Source: Parapristionchus giblindavisi
Lineage: Eukaryota; Nematoda; Chromadorea; Rhabditida; Diplogasteridae
DNA length: 64,000 nt
Direction of reading: 5' to 3'
NCBI GenBank assembly: GCA_943737045.1
Contig: CALSFV010000221.1
Span: forward strand, 1,116,001 to 1,180,000
The translations under genes and the position numbers were made by a program. Below, piece after piece: positions 10,769-21,102 of this stretch. Within the stretch, counting starts at the first letter, position 1, and every line of letters starts with the position of its first letter. Under the pieces are notes generated by a model. The model was not told the DNA's origin, ran no database searches, and saw only the letters and a list, made by a program, of their open reading frames with translations.

Positions 10769-12565
10769 CTTCTGTTCGAGTTCATTGTACTTGTATGCGA
10801 CGGGGATCGAGTAGTAGTGTTTGTTCAGTCCGTGTTTGAGATCCTAAAACAGAGATCAAAGATCACAGTTTACATGACTACCGTATACCTGAATACTGGG
10901 TTTCTGTTCATGTCCCAGATTGGATGGAGTTTGTCTCGTTTCTTGATCCTGCTTCGAGGCCGTCGCTTGGGGTTTGATCGTACGGAAGGCATCGATCACT
11001 ACCTATAATCAATCAATAATCATTGATTTAACGATTTCAAAATTGGGTGCGTCTGTTTTCTAATCAATAAAAACAGTATTACTGTACCTTTCCCTTGACG
11101 GATTGAATGGGATCGAATACTACAGCGACCGCTCGCTTATAGATAGCTTCGTACGATCGTTGTGTGTCAACGTCCTCAGCGGACAGCCAACAACCCGAAC
11201 CAGGTTTAGGATGGTACCTACAATAATAATATTATACCTTTCTCGAGTCGAGATAAATATCGAAAAATATAGATGATCGTACTTCTAACATTTACATTAT
11301 AATATGTATCGTAAGAATAGTCAACCACAGAAATATCGAACTAAAAATAATTAACTGACCATCCTACTATCAATTTATCAAGTCCGGCTCCACAGCGTTC
11401 TCATGACTTCCAAAGCAAGAACGACCGCTCAACATACAAACTCTCTCGAATACAATGGTCTCTCCTTTGTCTTGCTTTCGAAGAAAAATGGCTTGGACCA
11501 GAATACTGTGGCTCGTACGACTAAATCAACCATTTGTAAATTGGGATCGAGTACGACTCCTGGCACGCCCTAAATACAATCCAATTAATCATTAAATTAA
11601 TCCAATATTTTCATAATTATGAAAATAATATAATAAATATATGTGTTGATTGTAGCACTATTCTGGGTTATTTCTCACTCCGCGAAAATTAAAATCTGTC
11701 GGGTTGCCCTTCCTTATGTTAGTTAAGAGATTTCACAACTACTATTTTTATTATTGAGTTATTTTAAATAAAATGAATAAACGAACAGCTCCATATTTAT
11801 CCATGGCGATAACGTCAGTGACGTCGACCGTATATGCGTCGACAAACTTTCCGATCATCAGACCCCTTACCTATAAGACATTCATGCTATGATGCCATGC
11901 ATAATCAAGCATGTTCCCTTATTTCTCCCTGTTCACAGAGCTTAAAGAAAGAGACCCTTGAGTTTCCATGACTGACTCCCGCAACGATTAACACGGGGAA
12001 TAATGTTTATATTGTATGGTAATTGGCGTGAGGGACAATGGGAAATTGAGAGAGCCAAGTATGCAAATCGGATAGGCACACTCTACATGCCTTAAAAGTT
12101 GAACTTTCAATGCGCATAACCGGCTTCAAACATGTCATCAAGCAATATTAAATGTGTCTTTCAGTTCGTGTGCTGAATCTCTATAATTCTACCTAACAGT
12201 CTTATTACGAAAAAACACGAGGGCCTCCATCTTTAAGTAATCGCTAAAACGATTTAGAGCCTTCTGAGAAAGAAATAATATATTACCGGAATAAGCGAAC
12301 CAGATCTTCCATGCTCGAGCATCTTCAGTAGTGCTAGAGTAGAGATGTACACTGTCTCCGACATATCAACCTGATTCGAATCAGAAGGTTGACCTCCGCC
12401 GAACTGAATAATGATATTATTGAACTATCCAATGGTGATAACCTCTTTTCTGAATAGAATTATCTGTTCTGTATTAATGCTCTTTTATTTTTATCCTCAT
12501 TGTTTTTTTGTTTTCGTGTTTTGGATATTACTAGTGATACTCACAAATCGCAGGAATCGCTCCAT
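10769..12565 (-). pseudogene. Decayed paralogue of proteasome lid deubiquitinase PSMD14/RPN11
   Basis: PSMD14 is the JAMM metalloprotease that strips ubiquitin from substrates at the 26S proteasome. Minus-strand exons are 12565-12545 (MERFLRF), 12403-12287, 11870-11787, 11569-11360, 11217-11088, 11002-10889 and 10843-10769. The order and phase follow the family through the MPN domain, with clear landmarks [15 protein letters not shown], the GLMIGKFVDAYTV segment, [16 protein letters not shown] and NELEQK. Three kinds of damage are seen. The zinc motif reads [15 protein letters not shown] where the family has H-S-H-P-G, so the second histidine is gone. The catalytic glutamate before GLMLG appears lost. 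A 119-bp MITE with a 5-bp duplication frameshifts exon 4. The C-terminal third is missing, with a stop two codons past exon 7. A TTTTAG acceptor precedes the ATG, suggesting former trans-splicing. Confidence 0.88.
11391..11509. mobile_element. 119-bp MITE inside the PSMD14-like exon
   Basis: The inverted ends are CACAGCGTTCT at the left and the complement of CACAGTATTCT at the right. They are flanked by the direct repeat GGCTC at 11,386-11,390 and 11,510-11,514. Taking out the element plus one GGCTC makes the two coding halves meet in frame, with exactly the residue spacing expected for PSMD14 between its FQ…LD and GWYH landmarks. The insertion adds 124 bp, which is not a multiple of three. 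Confidence 0.85.
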
Positions 12566-13730
12566 TAGTCGTCAGTTACGGTCTAGGATGTTCTAAAAAA
12601 GATTCTCATTAAAACAACAATTGTTAATTAAATTAATAATGTTAATAAATGTACAAGTATAGGATTGCATGCACTTTAAATTCAAATTTTAAAAATATAT
12701 ATGTTAGCTAATAATGTATCCTTTTTAACACAGAAAACAAGTTTCAAGTCTCTAACTAGTCAGGGAACCGAAATATTTGCTTTTACAGTGCTTTTTTACA
12801 AGAGTGCAAAATTAACATCCTTTTGCTTTTTCCGAGTGTTTTTTTTTCCGGAAAATTAACTCCACCTTATTGAAAATTGAGGAAACACAAAAATATGAAA
12901 ATGGGCTGAAAAAAAAGTCAGCAAAAATGCACCAACCTAATAAAACACGAAGAACATCTAATGGTCAATAGATTGATGGTCTCACTCTCATTCTATATCT
13001 CTACTCCCATCGATCTCTCACAACCTCGTTGGCATCTCTCCTCTGACCTCTCCATGTCTCCCCTCTCCTCTTCTTTTGCTTCTCTATCGTCATAATATGA
13101 TGTAGTATTGAGAATGAGAGAGTACAGAGAAAGAGAGGCATGATGGTATGGTAGAATATCCGAAAAAGAACATGTGACGTTGATTTTTCGAAAAGATTTT
13201 TTCAAGATTTTGATGCACTTTTCAAAGCTTTGTAAGTTCGATTTTGATATGAAATAGATAATGAGATAGGTTAACTAGTATAACGATATGAAGAAAAAAA
13301 CTGAAATAAGAGTAGAAAAAAAAACTGAAAAATAAAGTAAATCATATCTCCCTCATCTTCATATCTCGAAATTCAAATATATCTACAAGATATTTTGGAG
13401 TTACAAAGCCTTTGTAGAATGTTGTTTAATAATCGTATGAACGATATTTTTACATTACAAGCATATTAAAATGCAAGAATTGTTAAATTATTCGATGATC
13501 ACGACAGAGTGATATATGTCGTGACACAGCGCATGACCCAATTCAACTCTAGGCATACGGTAGATTTCAGGACATGAACGAGTTTAAATGAAGCGCAGTT
13601 TTCTATTGTTATATTTCATTTCGTGATATTTCTTGTTTACCATTAGAATCGGCATAATCGATAACGTTGAAAAATAATAAAAAATATAATTTTACTGCAC
13701 GTTCGTAATTTTCGTACTGCGGTCCCTACA
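12566..13730. other. Repeat-derived spacer with inverted CT-rich block
   Basis: Positions about 12,900-13,210 are an inverted copy of the CT-rich upstream block of the membrane-protein family, including the mariner-like end (GTGCACCAACCTAATA read on the complement near 12,930). No gene was recognised in the rest. Confidence 0.55.
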
Positions 13731-14273
13731 CAGTACAGCCCGATCTCCTTTTGTACACGAGTAACACTGCGGCGCGCAGAGGCGCTCATTTGCGCTCATC
13801 ATTTATTTCTGCGGGGACTGAATACTTTTCGATTCTCAAAGTCTTACTCATGAATTTCCGTTATGAAAAGTTATTTTAATGACTAAAGAAACTGAAACAA
13901 AATTTGTATTAATGAGAAAAAGCAATTAAAAGACAAATCACACTGGTCCGAAAACGATGGGTAATTATTTACTGGAAAGGTATACTGTAATATCACGAAT
14001 CGATCGCACGATCGCCGTAAGACATTTTTCGAAATTTACAGTACCCACCATTTTCGGACTAGTGTGATTTGCCTTTTAATTGTTTTTTCTCATTAATAGA
14101 AATTTTGTTTCAGTTTTTTTAGTCATTAAAACAACTTTTCATAACGAAAACTCATGATTAAGACTTTGAGCATCGAAAAGTATTCAGTCCCCGCAGAAAT
14201 AAATGATTGCGCAAATGAGCGCCTCTGCGCGCCGCAGTGTTTCTCGTGTACAAAAGGAGATCGGGCTGTACTG
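13731..14273. mobile_element. Palindromic MITE, copy 1
   Basis: The ends are CAGTACAGCCCGATCTCC at the left and its complement at the right, with arms of about 240 bp that are near-perfect inverted repeats around a centre near 14,005. Flanks are TACA on both sides, consistent with a 4-bp duplication. A second copy lies at 37,920-38,464. There is no coding. The whole element could fold into one long hairpin. Confidence 0.85.
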
Positions 14274-14766
14274 TACAAAGGACTTGCAAGTCTACTTCAA
14301 GTTAGACGTGAGCCTACTTCAAATGTAGTGAATATGTTACAAAGCTACAAAAAGCGCATCAAAATATTGAAAAAAAATTAAAAGCTTAACGAAAAATGAA
14401 ATTCGCCTATCCTTCCTCTCATATTTTACCGTTCAGTTAATTTAGTAAGTAAATCAATGTACATGAGTGATGTATATGCATGCACGTATTTAAAATAATT
14501 GTAACAATAAAGCTATTAAGTAATAATGTGCTTCATGGTGTTTTCGGCCGCTACGTCTAGACCATAGAGCTTTGCCCAGTCATATCTCTCTTTCTCTATG
14601 CTCTCTCATTCTCAATGCTTTCTCATATTAGGGGCATAGAGAAACAAAAGAAGGAGGAGACACTGGGAGGTCAAGGGAGAGATGGTCACGAAGGGTGGAT
14701 GATGCTGAGAGATAGAGCGAGAGTGAGACCATCTAAAAATGTCCATTACATGTTCCTCGTGTATTA

Positions 14767-15115
14767 TTAGGTTGGTGCATTTTCTGACCTTTTCGGCCCA
14801 TTTTAAAATTTTTTGTGTTCCTTGAAAAGACAATAACCAGAACAAATTCTTTGTGCACATCTATGGCCACGTTAGTTCAACCTCTGCAATAGCGGGGTAA
14901 TCCCTATACAGAAGTGTTGGGGGTACCGAAATTTTTTACCTATCTATGCCAACCATACTCTTACGTAAACGGCCTCTTATTAGAGAACAGTCGGTGCTTG
15001 CAACATCGTGTTCATCATATCTATGTTATCAGACGGTTTTCATGTGATGAGTGGAAACTGAAGAGTTGAAGCTTGTTAGTCGGAAAAACAGTCAGAAAGT
15101 AGTGTACCAACCTAA
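14767..15115. mobile_element. Mariner-like MITE upstream of copy G
   Basis: The ends TTAGGTTGGTGCA and the complement of TTAGGTTGGTACA are the classic mariner-type terminal sequence. They are flanked by TA on each side (14,765-14,766 and 15,116-15,117). The inside is about 320 bp without coding. Relatives of the same element sit at the same relative place upstream of the other family genes, for example about 45,296-45,685, so the insertion is older than the gene duplications. Confidence 0.75.
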
Positions 15116-15243
15116 TATATTATTGTTCGATTTATCTTTACACTCGATTTTATAGTCAATATTCATCAACTTATTTTCCATTAAAGTTTACTGTTCTTTA
15201 GTGAGAATCTATGAGAATCGTCGAATTATCATATTGAATCAAA

Positions 15244-18200
15244 ATGGATCCCAATAAGGAGAAGCTATTGCGTATAATAGAGTCATTTCGTCTCCGCAGA
15301 TTTGTATGTTGTCTACTAGGTATAGAAGTTTATTCGACTTTATTCGTATTTTCGATATTTGAAAATCAATTGCAGCATGCATTGTGGTCCTCGTGAATTT
15401 GCTCGCCATTGGTCATAGATGGTATCTATACAACACAAATCCGATTGAACATAGCTGGGTATGTGTGAAAGAAAAACTGGCACTTCTTTGATTTCTGGCC
15501 CAGATCATAATATAGATTAATTCTAGTCATTTCTCATTCCGCACCACTCATTAGTCATTTCGCGCAGTAACCTACCCTTTTCTCGGTTGTGGTAAAACCA
15601 ACCGCATCATGATTGATAGAATGATGAAATGAGAGTTTTGTCTCCTCTTTTCCCATACTCTCACATCCTAATCCAATTTCATTTCCATATCACCCCATTC
15701 CCCAATAAAAGCATTCGATTCCTTTTCTCCGGTTCAGTCCAGAGCTCTCCCATCTTGAGGAGAGCTCGGGGAGCATTTCGCCCCCGTGGACATCGTCCTC
15801 CCAGTGAGGAGGACGACCCCTCCATTCGATCGAAAAGATCGAAATGGGGAGGGGGGGGGGTGGGCCAGAAATCAAAGAAGTTCCGAAAAGCTTATATGAG
15901 GCCGTTTGCGTAAGACTCGACTAAGTGCCGGCACAGTAAAAAAATCAAATTTTGGGGATCAGGGTTCTCAAGGGTGCTCATGACGATGGTCACGTTCATT
16001 TTGCACCTAGAGCCACCGTTGAGGCCAGACGACGTCGCGTTGAAATCGCGTTTTTAGTCATTTCTCGTCACACGATGATGCTAAAAATTGCACAATATGC
16101 CCTCAGGGGCAGAATTTGATGGCGATCACGCCTGTCTAATTCATTTTTCATGGAAAAATTTCAGAAATTTTTAAAATTGGAAATTCAGTCGATGGAAAAA
16201 GTCCGTTTTGCGAGATACATAGATCGGACCGGAATGGCATCAGGATTCCCTAGAAAAAATTTCAGCCAATTTGCGCCCGAGTCATTCGAGATAATCAACT
16301 TTTAGTGTAGTCATTTTGGCGTTGAAGAGTATTAAAGATACTCGAGAGTATGGAATTGTGAGAGAGCAGAGAAGGTTGAAGGGAAGGGCATCCCGTCCAC
16401 TCCCCTTCATTCCCATCCTGATCGTCTCACCTGCCTCTTTGCTCTCTCGCCCCAGCACACTCTCTCGTCTCTTTCCTCCGCATCAACGGTAAAATGACTA
16501 CACTAAAAGTTGATTATCTCGAATGACTCGGGCGCAAATTGGCTGAAATTTTTTCTGTGGAATCCTGATGCCATTCCGGTCCGATCTATGTATCTCGCAA
16601 AACGGACTTTTCCCATCTACTGAATATCCAATTTTGAAATTTTCTGAAATTTTTCCATGAGAAATGAATTAGACAGGCGTGATCGCCATCTAATTCTGCC
16701 CCTGAGGGTATATTTTGCAATTTTTAGCATTATCGGATCAAGAGAAATGACGAAAAACGCGATTTCAACGCGACGTCGTCTGGCCTCAACGGTGTATCTA
16801 GGTGCAAAATCAACGTGACCATCATCATAAGCACCCTTGAGAACCTCGATCTCCAAAATTTGATTTTTTTACTGTGCCAAATTTTATTTCTTTTAGTCGA
16901 TTCTTACGCAAACGGCCTCATATTTCTTCGTTTTCAAATCTAATACAAAATGTATTTTATTTACTCAACCGCGATGACAGTCAAAAGAGAATATTTCGAA
17001 CGATTATATGTAATACTGTAGCGAAATCAAATGCAAATATTCAAATTTATTACGTGGTGTTACATTTTCAAAACGGGCGCACGGCGTGCGCACGTTTCGA
17101 AATGTAACACCGTATAGAAAACACACGTGTACGTGCGCACGGCGTGCATTTCAAAACGTTCGCACGCCGTGCGCACGTTTTGAAAATGTAACACCACATT
17201 ACAATAAAAAGCATTTCAATGAAAATAGGCCTTATTTGAAAATCAAATCATTTGCCGCCGCTCCTCTTCAAATGGAACTTCAAATTGCAATTTATTTGTT
17301 TACTATTTTTTAAATTATTATTTTACTAAAATATTTGTTCACTAATCTCATAAAATTACTAGCTCTATTCCATTTCATTCTCATTATTCTTGAAATCTAT
17401 TGTCTGCCTTTCCTATTATTTATAGGAAAGGATTTTCAAATACTTTTGTTTCGAGCACGGTCTTATGGCTCGTTAAAAAATAGTGGAAAACCGAAATCGG
17501 CGACTTTCCACCCGTTAAAAAAGTATTATAGAATTACAAAAGTTTTGCATACATCGCGCAAATGCCGAATATAGTAAACTTCTCCACCGTTGAGAAAAAC
17601 GCACTCCAAAATTTTCGCCTAATTTCGGGAGGTTTTTCCGAACGTTTTGTAAATGCATATAATTTTATTTTTGCCGAAGGCCCAATTAAATGACGAGAAG
17701 ACGCCATAAAAATCGATGAAATAAGAGAAAATGGTATGTCGCGCGAAGAAGTGGGCGGAGTCTGAGTATTGCGCGGCAAATAGCGGAATTTGTATTGTTC
17801 GGACAGTTTTAATTCTGTAATACCCGGAAAGTCGAAAATGGAAACACGAAATTTGAATTCGCGCGCGAGCAAAGAGGTGCGGGAATTCAAATTCCGACTT
17901 TCCGTCATCGATTTTTAGCAGTTAAAATGGAAATTCAATTTCCTGCTCGCTAAAATTTTGAATTTCGCTGACGGAAAGTCGGAATTTGAATTCCCGCGCC
18001 TCTTTGTGCGCGCGCGAATTCAAAATTCGTGTTTCCATTTTCGACTTTCCGGGTACTTTTTTAACGGGTGGAAAGTCGCCGATTTCGGTTTTCCACTATT
18101 TTTTAACGAGCCATTAGATTAGAGGCTGAAAGCGTAGACCGTGTAGTGAGGTTAGTATTATAGAATTACAAAAGTTTTGCACACAATGTCGAATTTAGTA

Positions 18201-19918
18201 AACTTCTCAACCGTTGAGAAAAACGCATTCCAAATTTTCGGAAGGTTTTTTCGAACGTTTTTTCAATGCATATAATTTTATTTTTATTGAAAGCCCTGTG
18301 AAATGATGAGGAAACGCCATAAAATTCGATAAAATAAGAGAAAAAGGTATGTCGTGCGAAGAAGTGGGCGGAGTCTGAGTATTGCGCGGCAAAGAGCGGA
18401 ATTTGTATTGTACGGACAGTTTTTATTCTATAATATCCTGCGCGTATAACAGTGCGATAAAGATAGAAAATTTCAAGTGGGTTCGGTTCTTTTATTTGCA
18501 ATTTTCTATATCAAATACGAAAATTCGCGCCTTTTTCTGCAGCAATGAACTTTCACCTCGGATTGCGGTATTCCGTGTCATCTATAATTTTAGAGAAAAT
18601 TGGGTCAGTTCAGTGACGAGAAGATCCAAAAATTCCGAATCGAAATGCTTGATTTTATGTTGTTCAGCTTTAAAACCTTCTTTAAAATACGTATTTGAAA
18701 TCTTAAAATAACGCTCCGATGTGCCGATTTTGGGACTACTTCAGAATAGGGTACCAGTCCAAAATAATAGTATAATTGCCTAATATAAGCATCCTTTCCT
18801 TTGTGTAATTTCATTGTTTTCATGTCCTTTTGGACTCGTCTTCTGGTCCCTTGTTCTGAAGTAGTGCCAAGATTTTTATGCTTGTTTCAATAGTATACCG
18901 ATACTTCCTAAATAGAGTATACTAAATCAGTTGAAAACTAAAAAAACACATTTTGGTGGTCCAATCTTCATTACACATTGCGAATAAAGTCAAAATATCT
19001 CATTTCATTAGGGAAAACTTCAATCGATTTTATATATTTAACAACAATCATCTCTTGCATTTTTCTCATAAATATTACCAAGTTTCATCAAAATAAAATA
19101 TAAATTTAAAAAATTGATGTGGTTCCTCTTATATGAGGCCGTTTGCGTAAGAATCGACTAACATAAGTGCCGGAGATGGGTCCCCCCGTGTAGACCGCTC
19201 ACAAGGGGGAGATCATGCCAGAATGATCTCCCCTCATTCCATTTGTATCGTCATTCCTCATGACCATTCCCCTATATAAACCTCCTTCTATAATGATAAA
19301 GTTAGTCTCGAGTGAGTTTGTCGTCTACTCTTCCAAAATTGGTGGATCGGGGTTCTTAAGGGTGCTGATGACGATAATCAATTCTGCCTCGGAGAGCATA
19401 GCGTGCTAATTTTAGCACTATCGGGTATCGAGAAATGACTAAAAACTCAATTTCAACGCGATGTCATCTGGCCTCAACGGCGGCTTTAGGTGAAAAATGA
19501 ACATGGCCATCGTCATCAGCCTCCATGAGAACCCCGATCTCAAAAAAAATGTCAATTTTTGAGTGTGTCAGGTACTTTGTGGTAGTATTAAATCGCGCAC
19601 GATTAAAAGTTTTTTTTAAACCTCATTTTGGCTAACAGCTCATTTTTATTTTGTTGATAAAGTAGCAGTTTGGAGAATATTTAATTCTTTCCTCACTCCG
19701 TTTCAATCATTACAAATAATTCTACAAAATATTTTCAGGATGAGTTTGTCTACAGGGCTCGTAACCACGCCCTTGCATCGACGCACTTTATAGACCCTCT
19801 TATATTCGCTTCGATGTACCACGTTACACTGTTAAGGATGAGGAAGGATTATCAGACATTTTACGGTGTAAGAGACTTTAAACTAGATCATAATTTTATT
19901 TCTCAGATTCTCAAATAA
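15244..19918 (+). CDS. Small membrane protein, family copy G, with a 4.3-kb intron
   Basis: Exons are 15244-15319, 15376-15458 and 19739-19918 (TAA). Phases 1 and 0 match the tandem-array genes exactly, giving 112 residues. Exon 1 is charged at its N-terminus, then hydrophobic. Exon 2 keeps the V-V-L-V-N-L-L-A-I-G-H-R-W-Y core and ends in SW. Exon 3 has one hydrophobic run and a GVRDFKLDHNF motif that is shared, in the same place, with copy E (VRDVTLDHNF) and with the read-through forms of the array genes. The second intron (15,459-19,738) keeps a GTATGT donor and TTTTCAG acceptor but is filled with at least five transposon-derived palindromes. The open frame is intact, so the gene may still be expressed if the long intron is spliced. 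Function is unknown. Confidence 0.6.
15894..16924. mobile_element. Foldback element with arms of about 430 bp
   Basis: The left arm about 15,894-16,315 and the right arm about 16,497-16,924 are inverted copies. Matching landmarks are TATGAGGCCGTTTGCGTAAG, GAGGCCAGACGACGTCGCG, GACAGGCGTGATCGCCAT and TTTAGTGTAGTCATTTT. The centre (16,316-16,496) is unique. The end motif TATGAGGCCGTTTGCGTAAG is found again alone at about 19,133, and degenerate at about 14,955, marking solo ends or relics of the same family. A protein-coding gene is not present. Confidence 0.85.
17054..17197. mobile_element. 144-bp GC-rich palindromic MITE
   Basis: Ends GTGGTGTTACATTTTCAAAA are inverted. The interior is built from GCGCACGGCGTGCGCAC palindromes. 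The flanking direct repeat is ATTAC at 17,049-17,053 and 17,198-17,202 (5 bp). Confidence 0.85.
17465..18114. mobile_element. Palindromic element, interrupted in its left arm
   Basis: The arms start with ATGGCTCGTTAAAAAATAG and include GACTTTCCACCCGTTAAAAA and the CCCGGAAAGTCGAAAATGG blocks. The right arm (about 17,965-18,114) is continuous. The left arm is split by the 295-bp TA element at 17,526-17,820. Without the insert the element would be about 355 bp. Confidence 0.85.
17526..17820. mobile_element. TA-inserting MITE nested in the palindrome
   Basis: Ends are TTATAGAATTACAA and the complement of TTACAGAATTAAAA. It has a TA duplication at 17,524-17,525 and 17,821-17,822. The uninterrupted opposite arm of the host palindrome shows the empty site (…AAAAAGTACCCGG…), which proves the boundaries. 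This places it with Tc1/mariner-class elements. Confidence 0.92.
18158..18433. mobile_element. TA-inserting MITE, second copy
   Basis: This is the same family as 17,526-17,820, with ends TTATAGAATTAC and its complement and TA at 18,156-18,157 and 18,434-18,435. The body is alignable throughout, including the GAAGTGGGCGGAGTCTGAG and ATTGCGCGGCAAA blocks. It is 276 bp against 295 bp. Confidence 0.9.
18732..18868. mobile_element. Short MITE with ACTACTTCAGAA ends
   Basis: The left end GGGACTACTTCAGAATAGG and the complement of GGCACTACTTCAGAACAAG at the right form imperfect inverted repeats of about 35 bp around a short core. No target duplication is clear. Confidence 0.65.
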
Positions 19919-20950
19919 TGTTGGGATTTTCAGGAAGTGAGTACTTCAAATTCATCAATCGAAAAGAAGAATAATGTTGGCACAAACACATTTATTGTTT
20001 AGTATTTTCAGTCTTCCTCCATCCATCCGTAGAGACATAACAAAACAAATTTACATGATTTATGCAAATGCACTATGTCTCTACTCTACTGCCTAAAATG
20101 CATCCAATATAATAAAATTTTCAAAATTAAAGAAATTACGATTTTGGCTATGCATACTCAAACAAACATTTTGGTTACTATGGCATATTGTAGCCTCTCA
20201 ACCAGATGAGCGATCGCTAATACTCTTAGAGCAAACTTACCTGGCAAATCGTTACCCCGATACACTTTCCTGGCAAACGATTACCCCAAATGTTGAATTC
20301 AGCGAAAGGAATTCAAGGGCTGAATTCACCGTTTGGGGTAATCGTTAGGAAAGTGTATCGGGGTAACGATTTGCCAGGAAAGTTTGCTCTCAGTGTATTG
20401 CCATAATTTTTAACTCTTCATTCATTGGGAAAATTTGGCGAGGTGCTGCGTTATGCCGCCTGGAGCCTTTCTAAAAGGCTCACGTGCACCACTGTAACCA
20501 TTATGTCTACCTCACAACTTTTTTCAATTATGTCCGTAATTTATCCAATGAAACTCTGCCTCTCAACTTTGAACATAACCCTACTAACTCTTGATTCCCC
20601 ACGAACCGATTCCCCACTTGTATCGTTTCATTTCTATGCTTTTCGCGGCATTTGAACACGTAAAAATATGATGCACCTAAGAAGATACCATTGACTGAGG
20701 TTTGATTTTATTTGATCTTGTGACTATTATGATTTATTCACTGATTTAATTATTGCTTAATAAAGTAAATTGATATTTAAATGCAATCAATCGTTACGAA
20801 ACCCGATGGTGAAATGGCGAACACACTTGTCCACTCCAATTAATAAGTGTCTGCAAATAATGAATAAATATTATACTACAATATCCATTATCTATGATAT
20901 TCTATTTCGACAATATCTGCTTCTTACCGTATACCATTTCTACAGTATTC
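19919..20950. other. 3' flank of copy G with a palindrome
   Basis: The segments 19,910-20,100 and 20,430-20,650 match the 3' flanks of the other family copies. At 20,228-20,392 lies a palindromic MITE (ends GAGCAAACTT and complement; arms contain GCAAATCGTTACCCCGATAC and ACGATTACCCCAAA). No gene is seen. Confidence 0.65.
20228..20392. mobile_element. 165-bp palindromic MITE
   Basis: The two halves are inverted repeats of about 75 bp around a core near 20,305-20,318 (GAATTCAGC…GAATTC). The host sequence is split from its relatives at 8,100-8,250. There is no coding. Confidence 0.75.
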
Positions 20951-21102
20951 ATTAGTTACAGTATGCCGATCTATCTGACACGATGAACGGTTATCTGCGC
21001 ACTCGTTTCCCTCCGTACTATCTCGCTCATTATCAAACACGGTCATACATTTTCGGCGCCTTCACCAGATTTTTTGGGTGGATCCTGAAAATGAGCCATA
21101 TA

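Noticed and set aside
15629..15913. 94-codon frame in the copy G intron
   Set aside because: Lies in intronic, C- and G-rich low-complexity sequence with a restriction-like short palindrome; no splice or family support.
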